Shown: positions 1 to 8,774, counted from the first letter of the stretch. The stretch: DNA of 30,687 nucleotides from DATBMY01 sp036554605 (GCA_036554605.1 DATBMY010000271.1:1-30687), one strand, 5' to 3'. Notes: generated from the letters alone by a model not told the origin. A program made the numbers and translations.

Positions 1-184
1 GGGGCGAGTTCAGCTCGTATTGCCTTGTGCGCTGAGAGATCACCCGAGACCGGTATATAGATGAGACTGAGCTGTCGCCGGCCTGCCTGAGTATCTCGGC
101 CGCAATATCTTCGGCCTTAACCGGCCGGGCCGATTTGGAAAGCCTCTCGCTTATTGATTCGATATTGTCAGGTTCAAAACTCAC
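1..184 (-). CDS. Unrecognised protein, N-terminal part, cut by the window edge
   Basis: A GTG start at 184 opens a frame that stays open to the edge, giving 61 residues starting MSFEPDNIESISERL. It begins 18 bases after the nuoN stop on the same strand, and a purine-rich GGGGG stretch lies a few bases upstream as a possible ribosome binding site. The visible part is charged and helix-prone (KAEDIAAEILRQAGD), with no membrane segment or signal peptide, so it looks cytosolic. I do not recognise the family. Its place at the end of the nuo operon suggests co-transcription, but this does not show a role in complex I. The frame could also be a longer protein with a different function; only the N-terminus is visible. 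Confidence 0.55.
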   Translation of the reverse strand, partial: MSFEPDNIESISERLSKSARPVKAEDIAAEILRQAGDSSVSSIYRSRVISQRTRQYELNSP

Positions 185-202
185 CTTGCCCCCGGTTATT
201 CT

Positions 203-1738
203 TTAGGGCGATTGCATGCGCAGCACCTGTGGGGCCTCGCCCGAAGATGAGCCGGCGCGCTCGAGCGCGTTGAGAATGCTGCCGGGCAGTATCCCGAGGT
301 AGAGCGTGCCGATGGCCGCAAGCACCAGCGCGGCCACCAGCGACCGCGCAACGGCCGGGGTCTTGAAGCCGACAGCCGGCTCGGCGAAGAACATCGCCAC
401 AATGACGCGCAGGTAGTAATACCATGAGATCGCGCTGTTGATGACGCCGACTATGACCAGAACCTTGAAACCGGCTGCCCAGGCCGATTTGAAGACGAAT
501 AGCTTGCCCATGAAACCCGCGGTGAGAGGTATCCCCGCCAGACTTAGCAGAAAGAGCGACAGCGCCGTCGCCAGCCCGAGAGACTGGAAACCGATTCCCG
601 CGTAATCGGAAATCTCGGTGCGCTTGTCGCCGCGGCGGGCGATAACTTCAATCACCGCGAATGCGCCGATGTTTATGACCACGTAACTCAACAGGTAGAA
701 GGCGACAGCGCGCCAGTCGAGCGCGATCAATCCGATAAGCGCGTAACCCGCATGTGCGATTGAAGAGTAAGCAAGCATGCGCTTGATGTTGCTCTGAACA
801 ATTGCCGCAAGGTTGCCGATAGTCATGGTCAAAATAGCCATAACCACCAGGGCCTCTGTCCAGGTTGTTTGCAGCGTCTCCATCGCGCCGCGTGCTACGC
901 CGGTGACCGCGAAGGTGAGGATAAAGACGCGACAGAAGGAAGCGAAGGCCGCCGCCTTAGAGCCTGTTGAGAGGAAAGCCGTCACCGGGGTTGGCGCGCC
1001 CTCATAGACGTCGGGCGACCAGATGTGAAAGGGCGCGGTTGCCACCTTGAAACCGAATCCAACGATCAACATGGCCGCGCCCGCCAGCAGCATCGGTTCC
1101 GAGAATAGCTGGCCCGACTCGATGCGCGACTTGATGATCTGAAGATTCGTCGTCGCCGCGGGACTCGATGCCGCGTTGTAACTCGCGCCGTAAACAAAGG
1201 CGATGCCGTATAGCAAGAACGCCGTCGAGAACGAGCCGAGTATGAAATACTTCACCGCCGATTCATTCGACCGCAGGTCACGCCTGCGATACCCGCAAAG
1301 CACGTATGTTGAAATAGAAGTGATCTCAAGCCCGAGGAAGATCATCACCAGATCGTTTGCCGACGCCATGAAGAGCATGCCCGTTGTGGCGAACATCAGC
1401 AGCGAGAAGTACTCACCCGTCGGCAGGTCTTCATCCTTCACCCACCTGAGCGAGATGAGCACCGTCAGAATAGTGGTGATGATGAAGATCAAAGAGAAGA
1501 AGAGTCTGAAGTCGTCGACGATGATCATCCCGCGAAATGACGTTTCCACTGGGAGTCCGAATAGACTGATGATTGCCGCTGCTGCCGCCAGAAGGCCGAT
1601 GAGCGAGACCGCGCCCGCCAGCCGTCGCTCGATCTTTCGAGATATCGCGTCGAACAACATTATGATTATGGCGGTTACCGCTGTAATCATCTCCGGCAGT
1701 ACGGCGTGATAATCGATTCCTATACTGTTCGGGTTCAT
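203..1738 (-). CDS. nuoN: NADH-quinone oxidoreductase subunit N
   Basis: Antiporter-like membrane subunit of respiratory complex I, one of three that form the proton-pumping arm. The 511-residue product has about 14 hydrophobic segments and the usual family length. Residues that carry the proton path are visible: Glu138 in LEITSISTYVLCGY, Lys231 in GFKVATAPFHIWSPDVYEG and Lys261 in TGSKAAAF, with the later GFMGKLFVF lysine. It starts at ATG 10 bases after the nuoM stop and ends the nuoL-M-N block. It is the last recognisable complex I gene here. Assignment to N rather than M or L rests on the SPDVYEGAPTPVTAF signature and gene order. Confidence 0.97.
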   Translation of the reverse strand: MNPNSIGIDYHAVLPEMITAVTAIIIMLFDAISRKIERRLAGAVSLIGLLAAAAAIISLFGLPVETSFRGMIIVDDFRLFFSLIFIITTILTVLISLRWVKDEDLPTGEYFSLLMFATTGMLFMASANDLVMIFLGLEITSISTYVLCGYRRRDLRSNESAVKYFILGSFSTAFLLYGIAFVYGASYNAASSPAATTNLQIIKSRIESGQLFSEPMLLAGAAMLIVGFGFKVATAPFHIWSPDVYEGAPTPVTAFLSTGSKAAAFASFCRVFILTFAVTGVARGAMETLQTTWTEALVVMAILTMTIGNLAAIVQSNIKRMLAYSSIAHAGYALIGLIALDWRAVAFYLLSYVVINIGAFAVIEVIARRGDKRTEISDYAGIGFQSLGLATALSLFLLSLAGIPLTAGFMGKLFVFKSAWAAGFKVLVIVGVINSAISWYYYLRVIVAMFFAEPAVGFKTPAVARSLVAALVLAAIGTLYLGILPGSILNALERAGSSSGEAPQVLRMQSP

Positions 1739-1748
1739 CTTTTTGTCT

Positions 1749-3311
1749 TCATTCCTGGGCGAGTATGCCCGCGGGCCGGCCGTTTCTTTCTCCGGATACT
1801 ACGCGCGCGCGAATCGCCTTGATGTCCGAGTCGCTTCGCGACAGAAACAGATTCGGATATATGCCCATAAAGAATATCAAGGCGATTACGGGAACAAGCA
1901 CCAGCCGCTCTCGCCCATCAAGATCCTTGAGCGTACGGTTCTCGGAGTTGCGTACCTCTCCAAATACGACACGCTGGTACATCCACAGCATATAGACCGC
2001 CGACAAGATCATGCCGGTTGCGGCGAGCGCGCCGAATAGCTTTGCGCTCGGCAGCACGGTCGATGAGAATGTGCCGACGAGGACGAGGAATTCGCCTACG
2101 AAACCGTTCAGCAGGGGGAGCGCGATTGACGACAGCGTGACGATCATGAAAAAGGCAGAATAGACCGGCATGACGTTGGCCAGCCCCCCGAACTCCGCTA
2201 TCTGCCGGGTGTGCCGCCGGTCATAGATCATGCCTACGATTATGAATAGCGCGCCGGTCGAGATGCCGTGGTTGAGCATCTGGTAGAGCGCGCCCTGCAT
2301 ACCCTGTTCGGTGAACGAGAATATGCCGAGCACCACGAACCCCAGATGGCTCACCGAAGAATATGCGACGAGCTTTTTCATATCGGGCTGCACCATGGCC
2401 ACGAGCGCGCCGTAGATGATTCCAATGACGGCGAGCGTGCAGACGAGCGGCGCCCATTCGCGCGAGGCGTCGGGAAAGATTGGCAGGTTGAATCGCATCA
2501 GCCCGTAGGTGCCCATCTTGAGCAGCACGCCCGCAAGAATGACCGAGCCGGCGGTAGGCGCTTCAACGTGCGCGTCCGGCAGCCAGGTGTGGAACGGGAA
2601 GAGCGGCACTTTTACGAAGAAAGCCAGCCCGAAGGCCCAGAAGAGCCAGCTCTGCGCGACCGGATCGAGGAAAGCATAGGTGACGGTGTCGGCCGTGATT
2701 GTCGCGATGTCGAACGTATAGGTTCCGGTCGCGCTCCCGTGCATGTAATAGAGTGCGATTATCCCCGCTAGCATCAGAAGCGATGCGACCACGGTGTAGA
2801 TAACGAACTTGACCGCCGCATAAATTCGCCGCTCGCCGCCCCATACGCCGATCAGGAAATACATCGGCACGAGCATTACTTCCCAGAAGAGGTAGAACAA
2901 GATCATGTCCATAGCGACGAAAACGCCTATCATCCCGGTCTCAAGCGCGAGTATGGAGAAGAGGAATTCTCGAACTCGGAAGTGAACCGAATTCCAGGAG
3001 GACAATATCGCTAGCGGAACCAGAAACGTGGTCAGCACGACTAGCCAGAGGCTGAGCCCGTCTATGCCGACATGGTAGCGCGCGCCGAAGTCGAATGCCT
3101 CTATCCATGAGACGTTTGTTTCGAACTGGAGCCCGCCGGCACTGTTAAAGCGAGCCGGCAATACGAGCGAGATAAAAAAAGTAACGAGCGAAAAGACCAG
3201 CGCGGTCCACCGGAGCGCGTTTTCGTTCGGCTTTTCGCCCCGCCCGAAAAACATAAGTGCGATTGCCCCAACGAGCGGCAGCAGAGTGATGATTGTCAGA
3301 ATGTAATCCAT
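1749..3311 (-). CDS. nuoM: NADH-quinone oxidoreductase subunit M
   Basis: Antiporter-like proton-pumping subunit of complex I in the inner membrane. The product is 520 residues with about 14 hydrophobic segments. The key charged residues fall at Glu144 (LFWEVMLVPMYFLIG), Lys234 (FFVKVPLFPFHTWLPDAH) and Lys265 (GVLLKMGTYG), the same numbers as in the E. coli protein. The HTWLPDAHVEAPTAGSV signature separates it from NuoL and NuoN. The ATG start is preceded by AAGGGG and follows the nuoL stop by 18 bases, so translation within one transcript is expected. Confidence 0.97.
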   Translation of the reverse strand: MDYILTIITLLPLVGAIALMFFGRGEKPNENALRWTALVFSLVTFFISLVLPARFNSAGGLQFETNVSWIEAFDFGARYHVGIDGLSLWLVVLTTFLVPLAILSSWNSVHFRVREFLFSILALETGMIGVFVAMDMILFYLFWEVMLVPMYFLIGVWGGERRIYAAVKFVIYTVVASLLMLAGIIALYYMHGSATGTYTFDIATITADTVTYAFLDPVAQSWLFWAFGLAFFVKVPLFPFHTWLPDAHVEAPTAGSVILAGVLLKMGTYGLMRFNLPIFPDASREWAPLVCTLAVIGIIYGALVAMVQPDMKKLVAYSSVSHLGFVVLGIFSFTEQGMQGALYQMLNHGISTGALFIIVGMIYDRRHTRQIAEFGGLANVMPVYSAFFMIVTLSSIALPLLNGFVGEFLVLVGTFSSTVLPSAKLFGALAATGMILSAVYMLWMYQRVVFGEVRNSENRTLKDLDGRERLVLVPVIALIFFMGIYPNLFLSRSDSDIKAIRARVVSGERNGRPAGILAQE

Positions 3312-3329
3312 AGCAGCCCCTTACCGCTC

Positions 3330-5345
3330 TTAGCGCATCACGAAATAGCCGATGATGATGAGCGCGCCCAGGACTACGAGCGCGACGTAGCTGCGGGCCA
3401 GGCCCGTTTGTAGTGAGCGGAAAATATCTCCTATCTTGCTCGCGAGGGCGCCCGCTCCATTCACCGCGCCGTCTATTATCTTTACGTCGATGATTCGCCA
3501 GAGCAGTTTTGTAGATCCGACTTTGACCGGCTCTACGACCGTCGCGTCATAGACTTCATCGACATAGTATTTATCTTCGAGCAGTTTGGGCGGCTCCCAC
3601 AGCGGCTTTCGATTAAACCACGTCCAGCCGAGCCCTATCCCGAGCAGCGCGATTATCGACGACACGATCGTCAGTATGATCTCCGTGGAGTGATCTTCCG
3701 CGGCCTGTACCGGGGCGGTTGCAACGTACGGTTCCGGCGCGTGCGCTATTGAAGGCTCAAGGAAATGCTCAAAGTAATTTGGGATGACTCCGCCCGAAAG
3801 TCCTTCGGGCACTCCGATAAATCCCGCGACGGCCGCGCCTATGGCAAGCACGATTAACGGTAAGACCATAGAGCGAGGCGATTCGCGCGGCACCCCGCCG
3901 TGTTGCGCGTGCACGTCATCGTGATGATCGGAGTGATCGCCGGTAGGATGGGTGTCGAAACGTTCCTTGCCCCAGAAAGTCAGGACCATCAGCCGCGTCA
4001 TGTAAACGGCTGTAAGCAACGCCGTCAGCGCGCCTACCGCCCAGAGAAGTTTCGGCAGCGGGTCGGGCAGCCCCGAGGCTACGAAAGTACGATATAGAAT
4101 CTCGTCCTTGCTGAAGAAGCCCGAAAGAAGCGGCACGCCCGAGATGGCAAGCCAGCCTACGAACATAGTCAGAAACGTGACCGGCATATATTTCTTCAGC
4201 CCGCCCATGCGCCGCATGTCCTGCTGGTGATGAAGCCCCACGATCACCGAACCGGATCCGAGGAAAAGAAGCGCCTTAAAGAATGCGTGCGTGAATACGT
4301 GAAATATGCCCGCGACGAAAGCGCCTACGCCGCAGGCCAGAAACATATAGCCGAGCTGAGATATAGTCGAATAGGCGAGGACTTTCTTTATGTCCCACTG
4401 CGCCAGGCCTATGGTCGCTGCGAAGAGCGCGGTCGCCGCGCCGATCACCGCTACTATCAACATCGCCGTCGGAGCATGTGTGTAGATCGAGCTTGCGCGC
4501 GCGACCATATAGACTCCGGCCGTCACCATCGTGGCCGCGTGAATAAGCGCGCTCACGGGGGTTGGCCCGGCCATCGCGTCGGGCAGCCATACGAAGAGCG
4601 GAATCTGGGCGCTCTTGCCGGTGGCTCCGACGAATAGAAGCACCGCAATCGAGGTGATCCCGCCCGCGAATATGGCTCCTGCCGTAAACGGGTCGACGGG
4701 CTGTTTCAACGCCCAGTCAAACGCGCCGGTGATGCCGCGCGCCGGGTCGTCGAAATAAAAGATCGTGCCCGAGAGGGTGAAGAGCAGCATCACCCCGACC
4801 GCGAATCCGAAATCACCGATGCGGTTGACGATGAACGCTTTCTTCGCGGCGTCGTTCGCGTAATCTCGCGTGAAGTAGTAGCCGATCAATAGATAAGAGC
4901 AGAGCCCGACGCCTTCCCACCCGACGAACATCAAAAGAAAATTATCGGCAAGCACGAGCGTGAGCATCGCGAACATGAAGAGGTTCAGGTATGCGAAAAA
5001 GCGCCAGTAGCCCGTGTCCCCTCGCATGTATCCGGTCGCGAAGACGTGTATCCAGAAAGCGACGAAGGTTATGAAGACTATGTAGATGGCCGAGAGCGAA
5101 TCGAGCAGCAGCGCGAAATCGGAACGGAACGAGCCGACGCTTATCCAGGTGAAGAGGTACTCGTAAATCCTGCTCCCCTCTTCAAGCTCGCGATAGTGAG
5201 AGAAGAACAGGTAAAGCGATAGCGCGGCCGAGACCGCTACGGTCGAGCAGGCGATGAGCCCGATCAGTCGCTCGCCCATGCGCTTGCCGAACAGGCCCAG
5301 TATGACCGCGCCCGCCAGCGGCGCGAGTATTATTGCCGATAGCAT
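3330..5345 (-). CDS. nuoL: NADH-quinone oxidoreductase subunit L
   Basis: Distal antiporter-like subunit of complex I, which also carries the long lateral helix that clamps the membrane arm. The 671-residue product is somewhat longer than E. coli NuoL (613). Visible proton-path residues are Glu144 (VGWEGVGLCSYLLIGYY), Asp178 (NRIGDFGFA) and Lys244 (GATGKSAQIPLFVWLPDAM). The extra length includes a His/Asp-rich loop near residues 465-481 with six histidines; such loops occur in other NuoL proteins and I would not assign metal binding from it. The C-terminal part has a long hydrophobic helix followed by an amphipathic stretch and a final membrane helix, as expected for the lateral helix. The start lies 33 bases after nuoK, with GAGGG upstream. 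Confidence 0.97.
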   Translation of the reverse strand: MLSAIILAPLAGAVILGLFGKRMGERLIGLIACSTVAVSAALSLYLFFSHYRELEEGSRIYEYLFTWISVGSFRSDFALLLDSLSAIYIVFITFVAFWIHVFATGYMRGDTGYWRFFAYLNLFMFAMLTLVLADNFLLMFVGWEGVGLCSYLLIGYYFTRDYANDAAKKAFIVNRIGDFGFAVGVMLLFTLSGTIFYFDDPARGITGAFDWALKQPVDPFTAGAIFAGGITSIAVLLFVGATGKSAQIPLFVWLPDAMAGPTPVSALIHAATMVTAGVYMVARASSIYTHAPTAMLIVAVIGAATALFAATIGLAQWDIKKVLAYSTISQLGYMFLACGVGAFVAGIFHVFTHAFFKALLFLGSGSVIVGLHHQQDMRRMGGLKKYMPVTFLTMFVGWLAISGVPLLSGFFSKDEILYRTFVASGLPDPLPKLLWAVGALTALLTAVYMTRLMVLTFWGKERFDTHPTGDHSDHHDDVHAQHGGVPRESPRSMVLPLIVLAIGAAVAGFIGVPEGLSGGVIPNYFEHFLEPSIAHAPEPYVATAPVQAAEDHSTEIILTIVSSIIALLGIGLGWTWFNRKPLWEPPKLLEDKYYVDEVYDATVVEPVKVGSTKLLWRIIDVKIIDGAVNGAGALASKIGDIFRSLQTGLARSYVALVVLGALIIIGYFVMR

Positions 5346-5378
5346 AATAAGTTCATACCCTCAGGTCGACTGATTCGC

Positions 5379-5681
5379 TCATAACTTCAGCGTGTCGGCT
5401 TCATCGACATTCAGCGATTCGCGATTTCTGAATATCGATATGATGATGGCAAGACCCACCGCGGCTTCCGCGGCCGCGACAGTCATAACGATAAAGACGA
5501 ATAACTGGCCGCCGACATCGCCGAAAAAACTCGAAAGCGCGACGAGCGAGAGGTTGACCGCGTTGAGCATCAGCTCGATGCAAAGGAATATTGTTATGGC
5601 GTTTCGCTTGATAAAGACCCCGACCGCGCCTATGGTGAACAGCAGGGCCGAAAGACCTAAATACCATGCTAGCGGAACCAT
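5379..5681 (-). CDS. nuoK: NADH-quinone oxidoreductase subunit K
   Basis: Small membrane subunit of complex I, homologous to mitochondrial ND4L. The product is 100 residues with three hydrophobic helices, the family's normal size. The two buried glutamates needed for proton transfer are present at Glu36 (FLCIELMLNAVNL) and Glu72 (AAAEAAVGLAI). It starts at ATG two bases after the nuoJ stop, with GGGAG overlapping the end of nuoJ as its ribosome binding site, so it is very likely translationally coupled to nuoJ. Confidence 0.97.
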   Translation of the reverse strand: MVPLAWYLGLSALLFTIGAVGVFIKRNAITIFLCIELMLNAVNLSLVALSSFFGDVGGQLFVFIVMTVAAAEAAVGLAIIISIFRNRESLNVDEADTLKL

Positions 5682-5683
5682 TC

Positions 5684-6196
5684 TTAATCTCCCTCGCGCC
5701 GGGCCAGAACCATTGCCCCGACGACCGCCATAAGGATGAGCACCGAAGTCACCTCGAACGGCAGCAGGTAATCAGTGAAAAGTGACGTGCCTATGCTCCA
5801 CGTAGTCCCTACGGCCCGCTCGACCTCCTGCGCCGGAAGCGGCGGCATCTGTATATCGGGCACCGTGCGGATCACGTAAAAAGTCTCCGCAATCAGCAAT
5901 CCGGCGAATGGAATCGCCAGAAATCGCAGCCCCTTCGCCTTTTCGATAACAGGCACGTCCTTCGGCTCGTTCAGAAGCATTATGACGAAGACGAACAAAA
6001 CCATGATCGCGCCGGCATAGACTATAATCTGGATCGCGGCGATAAACTGCGCTCTCAGCATCATGTAGAGCGCCGACAGGGAAGCCAGAGTTCCGATTAG
6101 CGATAGCGCCGAATAGAGCGGATTGCGCTGGAGCAATATGTTGAGCGCGCTCGCTATTGCTATGAATGCGAAGACCGCAAACAGGATCTGTTCCAT
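5684..6196 (-). CDS. nuoJ: NADH-quinone oxidoreductase subunit J
   Basis: Membrane subunit of complex I, homologous to ND6, whose third helix takes part in coupling quinone reduction to proton pumping. The 170-residue product has five hydrophobic segments. The conserved third helix is visible as IQIIVYAGAIMVLFVFVIML. Its ATG follows the nuoH stop by 9 bases, with GGGAG within the nuoH end as ribosome binding site. In many bacteria nuoI sits between H and J; here there is no room for it. Length and motif agree with NuoJ. Confidence 0.96.
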   Translation of the reverse strand: MEQILFAVFAFIAIASALNILLQRNPLYSALSLIGTLASLSALYMMLRAQFIAAIQIIVYAGAIMVLFVFVIMLLNEPKDVPVIEKAKGLRFLAIPFAGLLIAETFYVIRTVPDIQMPPLPAQEVERAVGTTWSIGTSLFTDYLLPFEVTSVLILMAVVGAMVLARREGD

Positions 6197-6205
6197 ACCT
6201 GCTCC

Positions 6206-7225
6206 CTACCGAATGAATAAAAGCAAGGTCGCCGTGAGAATAATATTTATGATCGCCGCCGGCAACAGCACCTTCCAGCCGAAGCGCATCAACTGGTCGT
6301 AGCGAAAGCGCGGGACGGTGTAGCGAATCCACATGGCCAGGAATATAAGCAAAAAGACCTTTATGACGAAATAGAGCAAGCTCAGGACCGGAAACTGCTC
6401 GACGCCCGGCCCGTTCCATCCTCCTAAGAACAGAGTCGTCGCTATGGAGGACGCGGTTATGAGGTTTATATATTCGGCCATCTGAAAGAGGGCGAACTTC
6501 ATAGACGAGTATTCCGTGTGGTAGCCCGCGACAAGCTCCGAGTCGGCTTCGACCAGATCGAACGGCGTGCGGTTGGTTTCGGCAAGCGCCGCGATGTAGA
6601 AAACAACAAAGGCGAACGTGCCGACGGGGAAGCGCAGGGCATTCCACCTCGGGATAAAGCCCCACCAGTAGCCCGCCTGCCTCTCGACAATCGTTACCAG
6701 ATCAAGCGAACCGGCCCAGAGCAGGACCGAGACTATCGAAAGTCCGAGCGCAAGCTCGTAGCTTATCATCTGGGCGCTCGAGCGCAGGCCACCCATCAGC
6801 GAATACTTGTTATTGGATGCCCACCCGGCGAGGACTATTCCATAGACGCCGAGCGATGTTAGCGCGAGCACATAAAGTAGCGCTACATTCATGCGCGTGA
6901 CGTGCAGCGTCACGCCGAAAACTTCGCTGCCGTAAGGAATGACTATGAGCGTCATCATGGCCGGAATGACCGATACCGCGGGCGCGGCGATATAGAGCCA
7001 GCGGTTTGCTTGCAGCGGTATGATGTCTTCTTTAAAGATGAATTTCATCGCGTCGGCCGCTGGTTGAAGCAGCCCCCAGGGTCCGACTCGATTAGGGCCG
7101 ACGCGCAGTTGAATCCAGCTCATCACCTTGCGTTCCAGAAGGGTCGCGTAAGCCACGGCGGTGACGAGTATGAGGAGGATGACTGCGATCTTGATTATCC
7201 ACTCGAGAAGCAGCTCTATAGTCAT
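6206..7225 (-). CDS. nuoH: NADH-quinone oxidoreductase subunit H
   Basis: Membrane subunit at the junction of the two arms of complex I, forming part of the quinone chamber (ND1 homologue). The product is 339 residues with about eight helices. Diagnostic motifs are ERKVMSWIQLRVGPNRVGP near residue 30, followed by a long conserved loop, and the acidic loop ETNRTPFDLVEADSELVAGY near residue 217, which contributes the charged E-channel residues. The ATG start lies 45 bases after the nuoA stop; no strong ribosome binding site is visible. Because NuoH contacts NuoB, NuoD and NuoI, those partners must be encoded elsewhere if the complex is functional. Confidence 0.97.
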   Translation of the reverse strand: MTIELLLEWIIKIAVILLILVTAVAYATLLERKVMSWIQLRVGPNRVGPWGLLQPAADAMKFIFKEDIIPLQANRWLYIAAPAVSVIPAMMTLIVIPYGSEVFGVTLHVTRMNVALLYVLALTSLGVYGIVLAGWASNNKYSLMGGLRSSAQMISYELALGLSIVSVLLWAGSLDLVTIVERQAGYWWGFIPRWNALRFPVGTFAFVVFYIAALAETNRTPFDLVEADSELVAGYHTEYSSMKFALFQMAEYINLITASSIATTLFLGGWNGPGVEQFPVLSLLYFVIKVFLLIFLAMWIRYTVPRFRYDQLMRFGWKVLLPAAIINIILTATLLLFIR

Positions 7226-7270
7226 AAGTGTGAACGAAGATTGGGCGGTCTCAAGCCTCCAAGGCCGGCC

Positions 7271-7654
7271 TTAGCGGTTCCATTCCAATATTCCCTTGCG
7301 CCACGCGTATACCAATCCCACGAAGAGGACGAGCATGAAGACCATCATCTCGCCGTAAAAAAGGTATTTCAGCGGGCGATAGACGGGGTCGGCAAGCACG
7401 CCGGGAAAGACCACCGCCCAGGGCACGAGGAAGACGGCCTCTATATCGAACAAGAGAAAGACCATCGCCACCAGATAGAACTTGACCGACTGGCGCTCGC
7501 GGGCCGTTCCTACCGGCTCGACCCCGCATTCATAAGGCATGAGCTTGACGGGGTTGGGACGGCCTCCCCCAACAAGCCGGGAGAGAATTAAGATCACCCC
7601 GGCCATGCCGGCGGCGAACATGAAGATCAGGAGGACCGGAATATAGTTAATCAT
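7271..7654 (-). CDS. nuoA: NADH-quinone oxidoreductase subunit A
   Basis: Small membrane subunit of complex I (ND3 homologue) beside the quinone site. The 127-residue product has three hydrophobic helices. The conserved loop motif YECGVEP with its cysteine is present, as is the acidic pair in FLLFDIEAVFLVPWAVV. It is the first gene of the nuo transcript, starting at ATG about 70 bases downstream of a sigma70-like promoter. It is followed by nuoH rather than nuoB, the usual neighbour in nuoABCD operons, so the order has been rearranged. Confidence 0.96.
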   Translation of the reverse strand: MINYIPVLLIFMFAAGMAGVILILSRLVGGGRPNPVKLMPYECGVEPVGTARERQSVKFYLVAMVFLLFDIEAVFLVPWAVVFPGVLADPVYRPLKYLFYGEMMVFMLVLFVGLVYAWRKGILEWNR

Positions 7655-7728
7655 CTCGAAAGAGCTTGATCCCTTATCTTTCGCGGCGTGTCCACAGTGT
7701 AAAAAAGGCCGCTACTTATGAACTAGGC

Positions 7729-7758
7729 ATCTTATCGCTTGCAGAATTTGAGTGTCAA
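7729..7758 (-). promoter_or_regulatory. Sigma70-type promoter of the nuoA operon
   Basis: On the minus strand a perfect TTGACA (-35) lies at 7753-7758 and TAAGAT (-10, four of six consensus bases) at 7729-7734, separated by 18 bases. Transcription would start near 7722 and leave a leader of about 68 bases before nuoA. This is the best housekeeping promoter in the 262-base gap between the M23 peptidase gene and nuoA. Confidence 0.7.
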
Positions 7759-7855
7759 GCAACGCACCAAAGATATAAGGGACCGAGTCAGGCGGGAAGA
7801 TGTCGAAGCTTTTTGCGCGCGGCCGCTGCGGGAAGTCGAGAGCGCCCGCTTCAGT

Positions 7856-7879
7856 TTTCTAAATTTCTTTCTAAATTTC
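7856..7879. repeat. Perfect 12-base tandem repeat upstream of nuoA
   Basis: Two perfect copies of TTTCTAAATTTC stand head to tail. The block is A+T rich in an otherwise G+C-rich region. It lies about 100 bases upstream of the nuoA -35 element and 37 bases beyond the M23 gene stop. It may be an operator, an upstream activating site, or a chance slippage product. Confidence 0.6.
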
Positions 7880-7916
7880 CTGGCGTCCGTACGGGGATTG
7901 ACCTTAGCAACGGCAC

Positions 7917-8774
7917 CTAAGGGCGCGCCTGTCCTATATAACGCATAGGGTCGAGCGGCTGGTTGTTCTGCCGGACCTCGTAATGAACGTGCACGCCCGT
8001 AGAACGTCCGGTGCTTCCGGCAAGACCTATCTGCTCGCCGCGCTTTAGCTGCTGGCCCTGCGCGACCGTTATTCTGGAAAGGTGGCCATAGCGCGTCGTT
8101 ATCCCGTTGCTATGATAAATAATCACCAGATTCCCATACCCCGCATAGGGCGCGGCGTGCACGACGATGCCGTCGGCCGTCGTGTGTACCGGGGTCCCGA
8201 AATCGGCCGCGATATCGAGCCCTTCGTGAGTCTCGCGCCCTTCACCGCTGAAGGGGTTGTGACGCATGCCGAAGCCGTCCGTGACGTACCCGTCGACGGG
8301 CATCCCCGATGGAATAGAGGCAAGCCGCAACAGATCGGACCGCAGCCGGTCGTTGATCTGTCTCACCCCTCGCTCAAGATCGTCCGCCGCCCGGTTCAAC
8401 GATGAAACGGTCTCAGGGCCGCCCATACCAATCTGATCGTCTATCTCAGGCACATTCTCCATCCGAGCCTGCCGGGCAAGCTCTTTCGACATATCTTCGA
8501 TATAGGAGATCTGGCTTTTGAGCCTCGAGTATGATCTCTGGTATGCGTCGTTGTCCTGCTTTAGACGTTCGTTTTCGGCCTTAACCGATAAGTATTCTAT
8601 GTTGAGGGCTTCGTGCCCGGCCCTCCTGATCAGGCCAAAAGTGAACAGCGAGACTGCTAAAAGGGCGAGCCCGCCCATTGCGTACAGGATGCTGTAATGA
8701 ATGCTTATCTTTCTTATCTTTGGGTTTGAGGGGGACGCGAACAGGAAAGTAAACAGCCGTTTATTACCCGACAT
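7917..8774 (-). CDS. Membrane-anchored M23 family metallopeptidase
   Basis: Probable zinc-dependent peptidoglycan endopeptidase, or a divergent member that regulates cell-wall hydrolases. The 285-residue product has a short cytoplasmic N-terminus, one membrane helix at about 29-50, a coiled-coil stretch at about 55-105, and a C-terminal M23 (LytM) domain from about 160 to 280. Zinc and catalytic residues are all visible: HEGLD at 183-187, His231 in RYGHLSRI and HVH at 262-264, so it is likely an active enzyme. The domain faces the periplasm. The start is supported by AAGGAG seven bases upstream. It is monocistronic, between the small membrane protein gene and nuoA. A weak TTGGCA/TAAAGA promoter-like pair lies just upstream but is not convincing. 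Confidence 0.92.
   Translation of the reverse strand: MSGNKRLFTFLFASPSNPKIRKISIHYSILYAMGGLALLAVSLFTFGLIRRAGHEALNIEYLSVKAENERLKQDNDAYQRSYSRLKSQISYIEDMSKELARQARMENVPEIDDQIGMGGPETVSSLNRAADDLERGVRQINDRLRSDLLRLASIPSGMPVDGYVTDGFGMRHNPFSGEGRETHEGLDIAADFGTPVHTTADGIVVHAAPYAGYGNLVIIYHSNGITTRYGHLSRITVAQGQQLKRGEQIGLAGSTGRSTGVHVHYEVRQNNQPLDPMRYIGQARP

Noticed and set aside
3903..4007. His/Asp-rich loop of NuoL as a metal-binding site
   Set aside because: Six histidines cluster near residues 465-481, but similar loops are common in NuoL proteins and there is no defined ligand geometry.
5772..6665. 297-residue minus-strand frame overlapping nuoJ and nuoH
   Set aside because: It overlaps two genes with clear complex I signatures in another frame, and its translation is rich in Arg, Gly and Cys with no family features.
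7261..7272. Perfect 12-base palindrome overlapping the nuoA stop
   Set aside because: A palindrome of this length with no loop makes a poor hairpin and could arise by chance in G+C-rich DNA; no T-run follows.
7666..7948. Two overlapping plus-strand frames in the gap between the M23 gene and nuoA
   Set aside because: Neither has a convincing ribosome binding site or protein-like composition, and they run over the nuoA promoter and into the end of the M23 gene.
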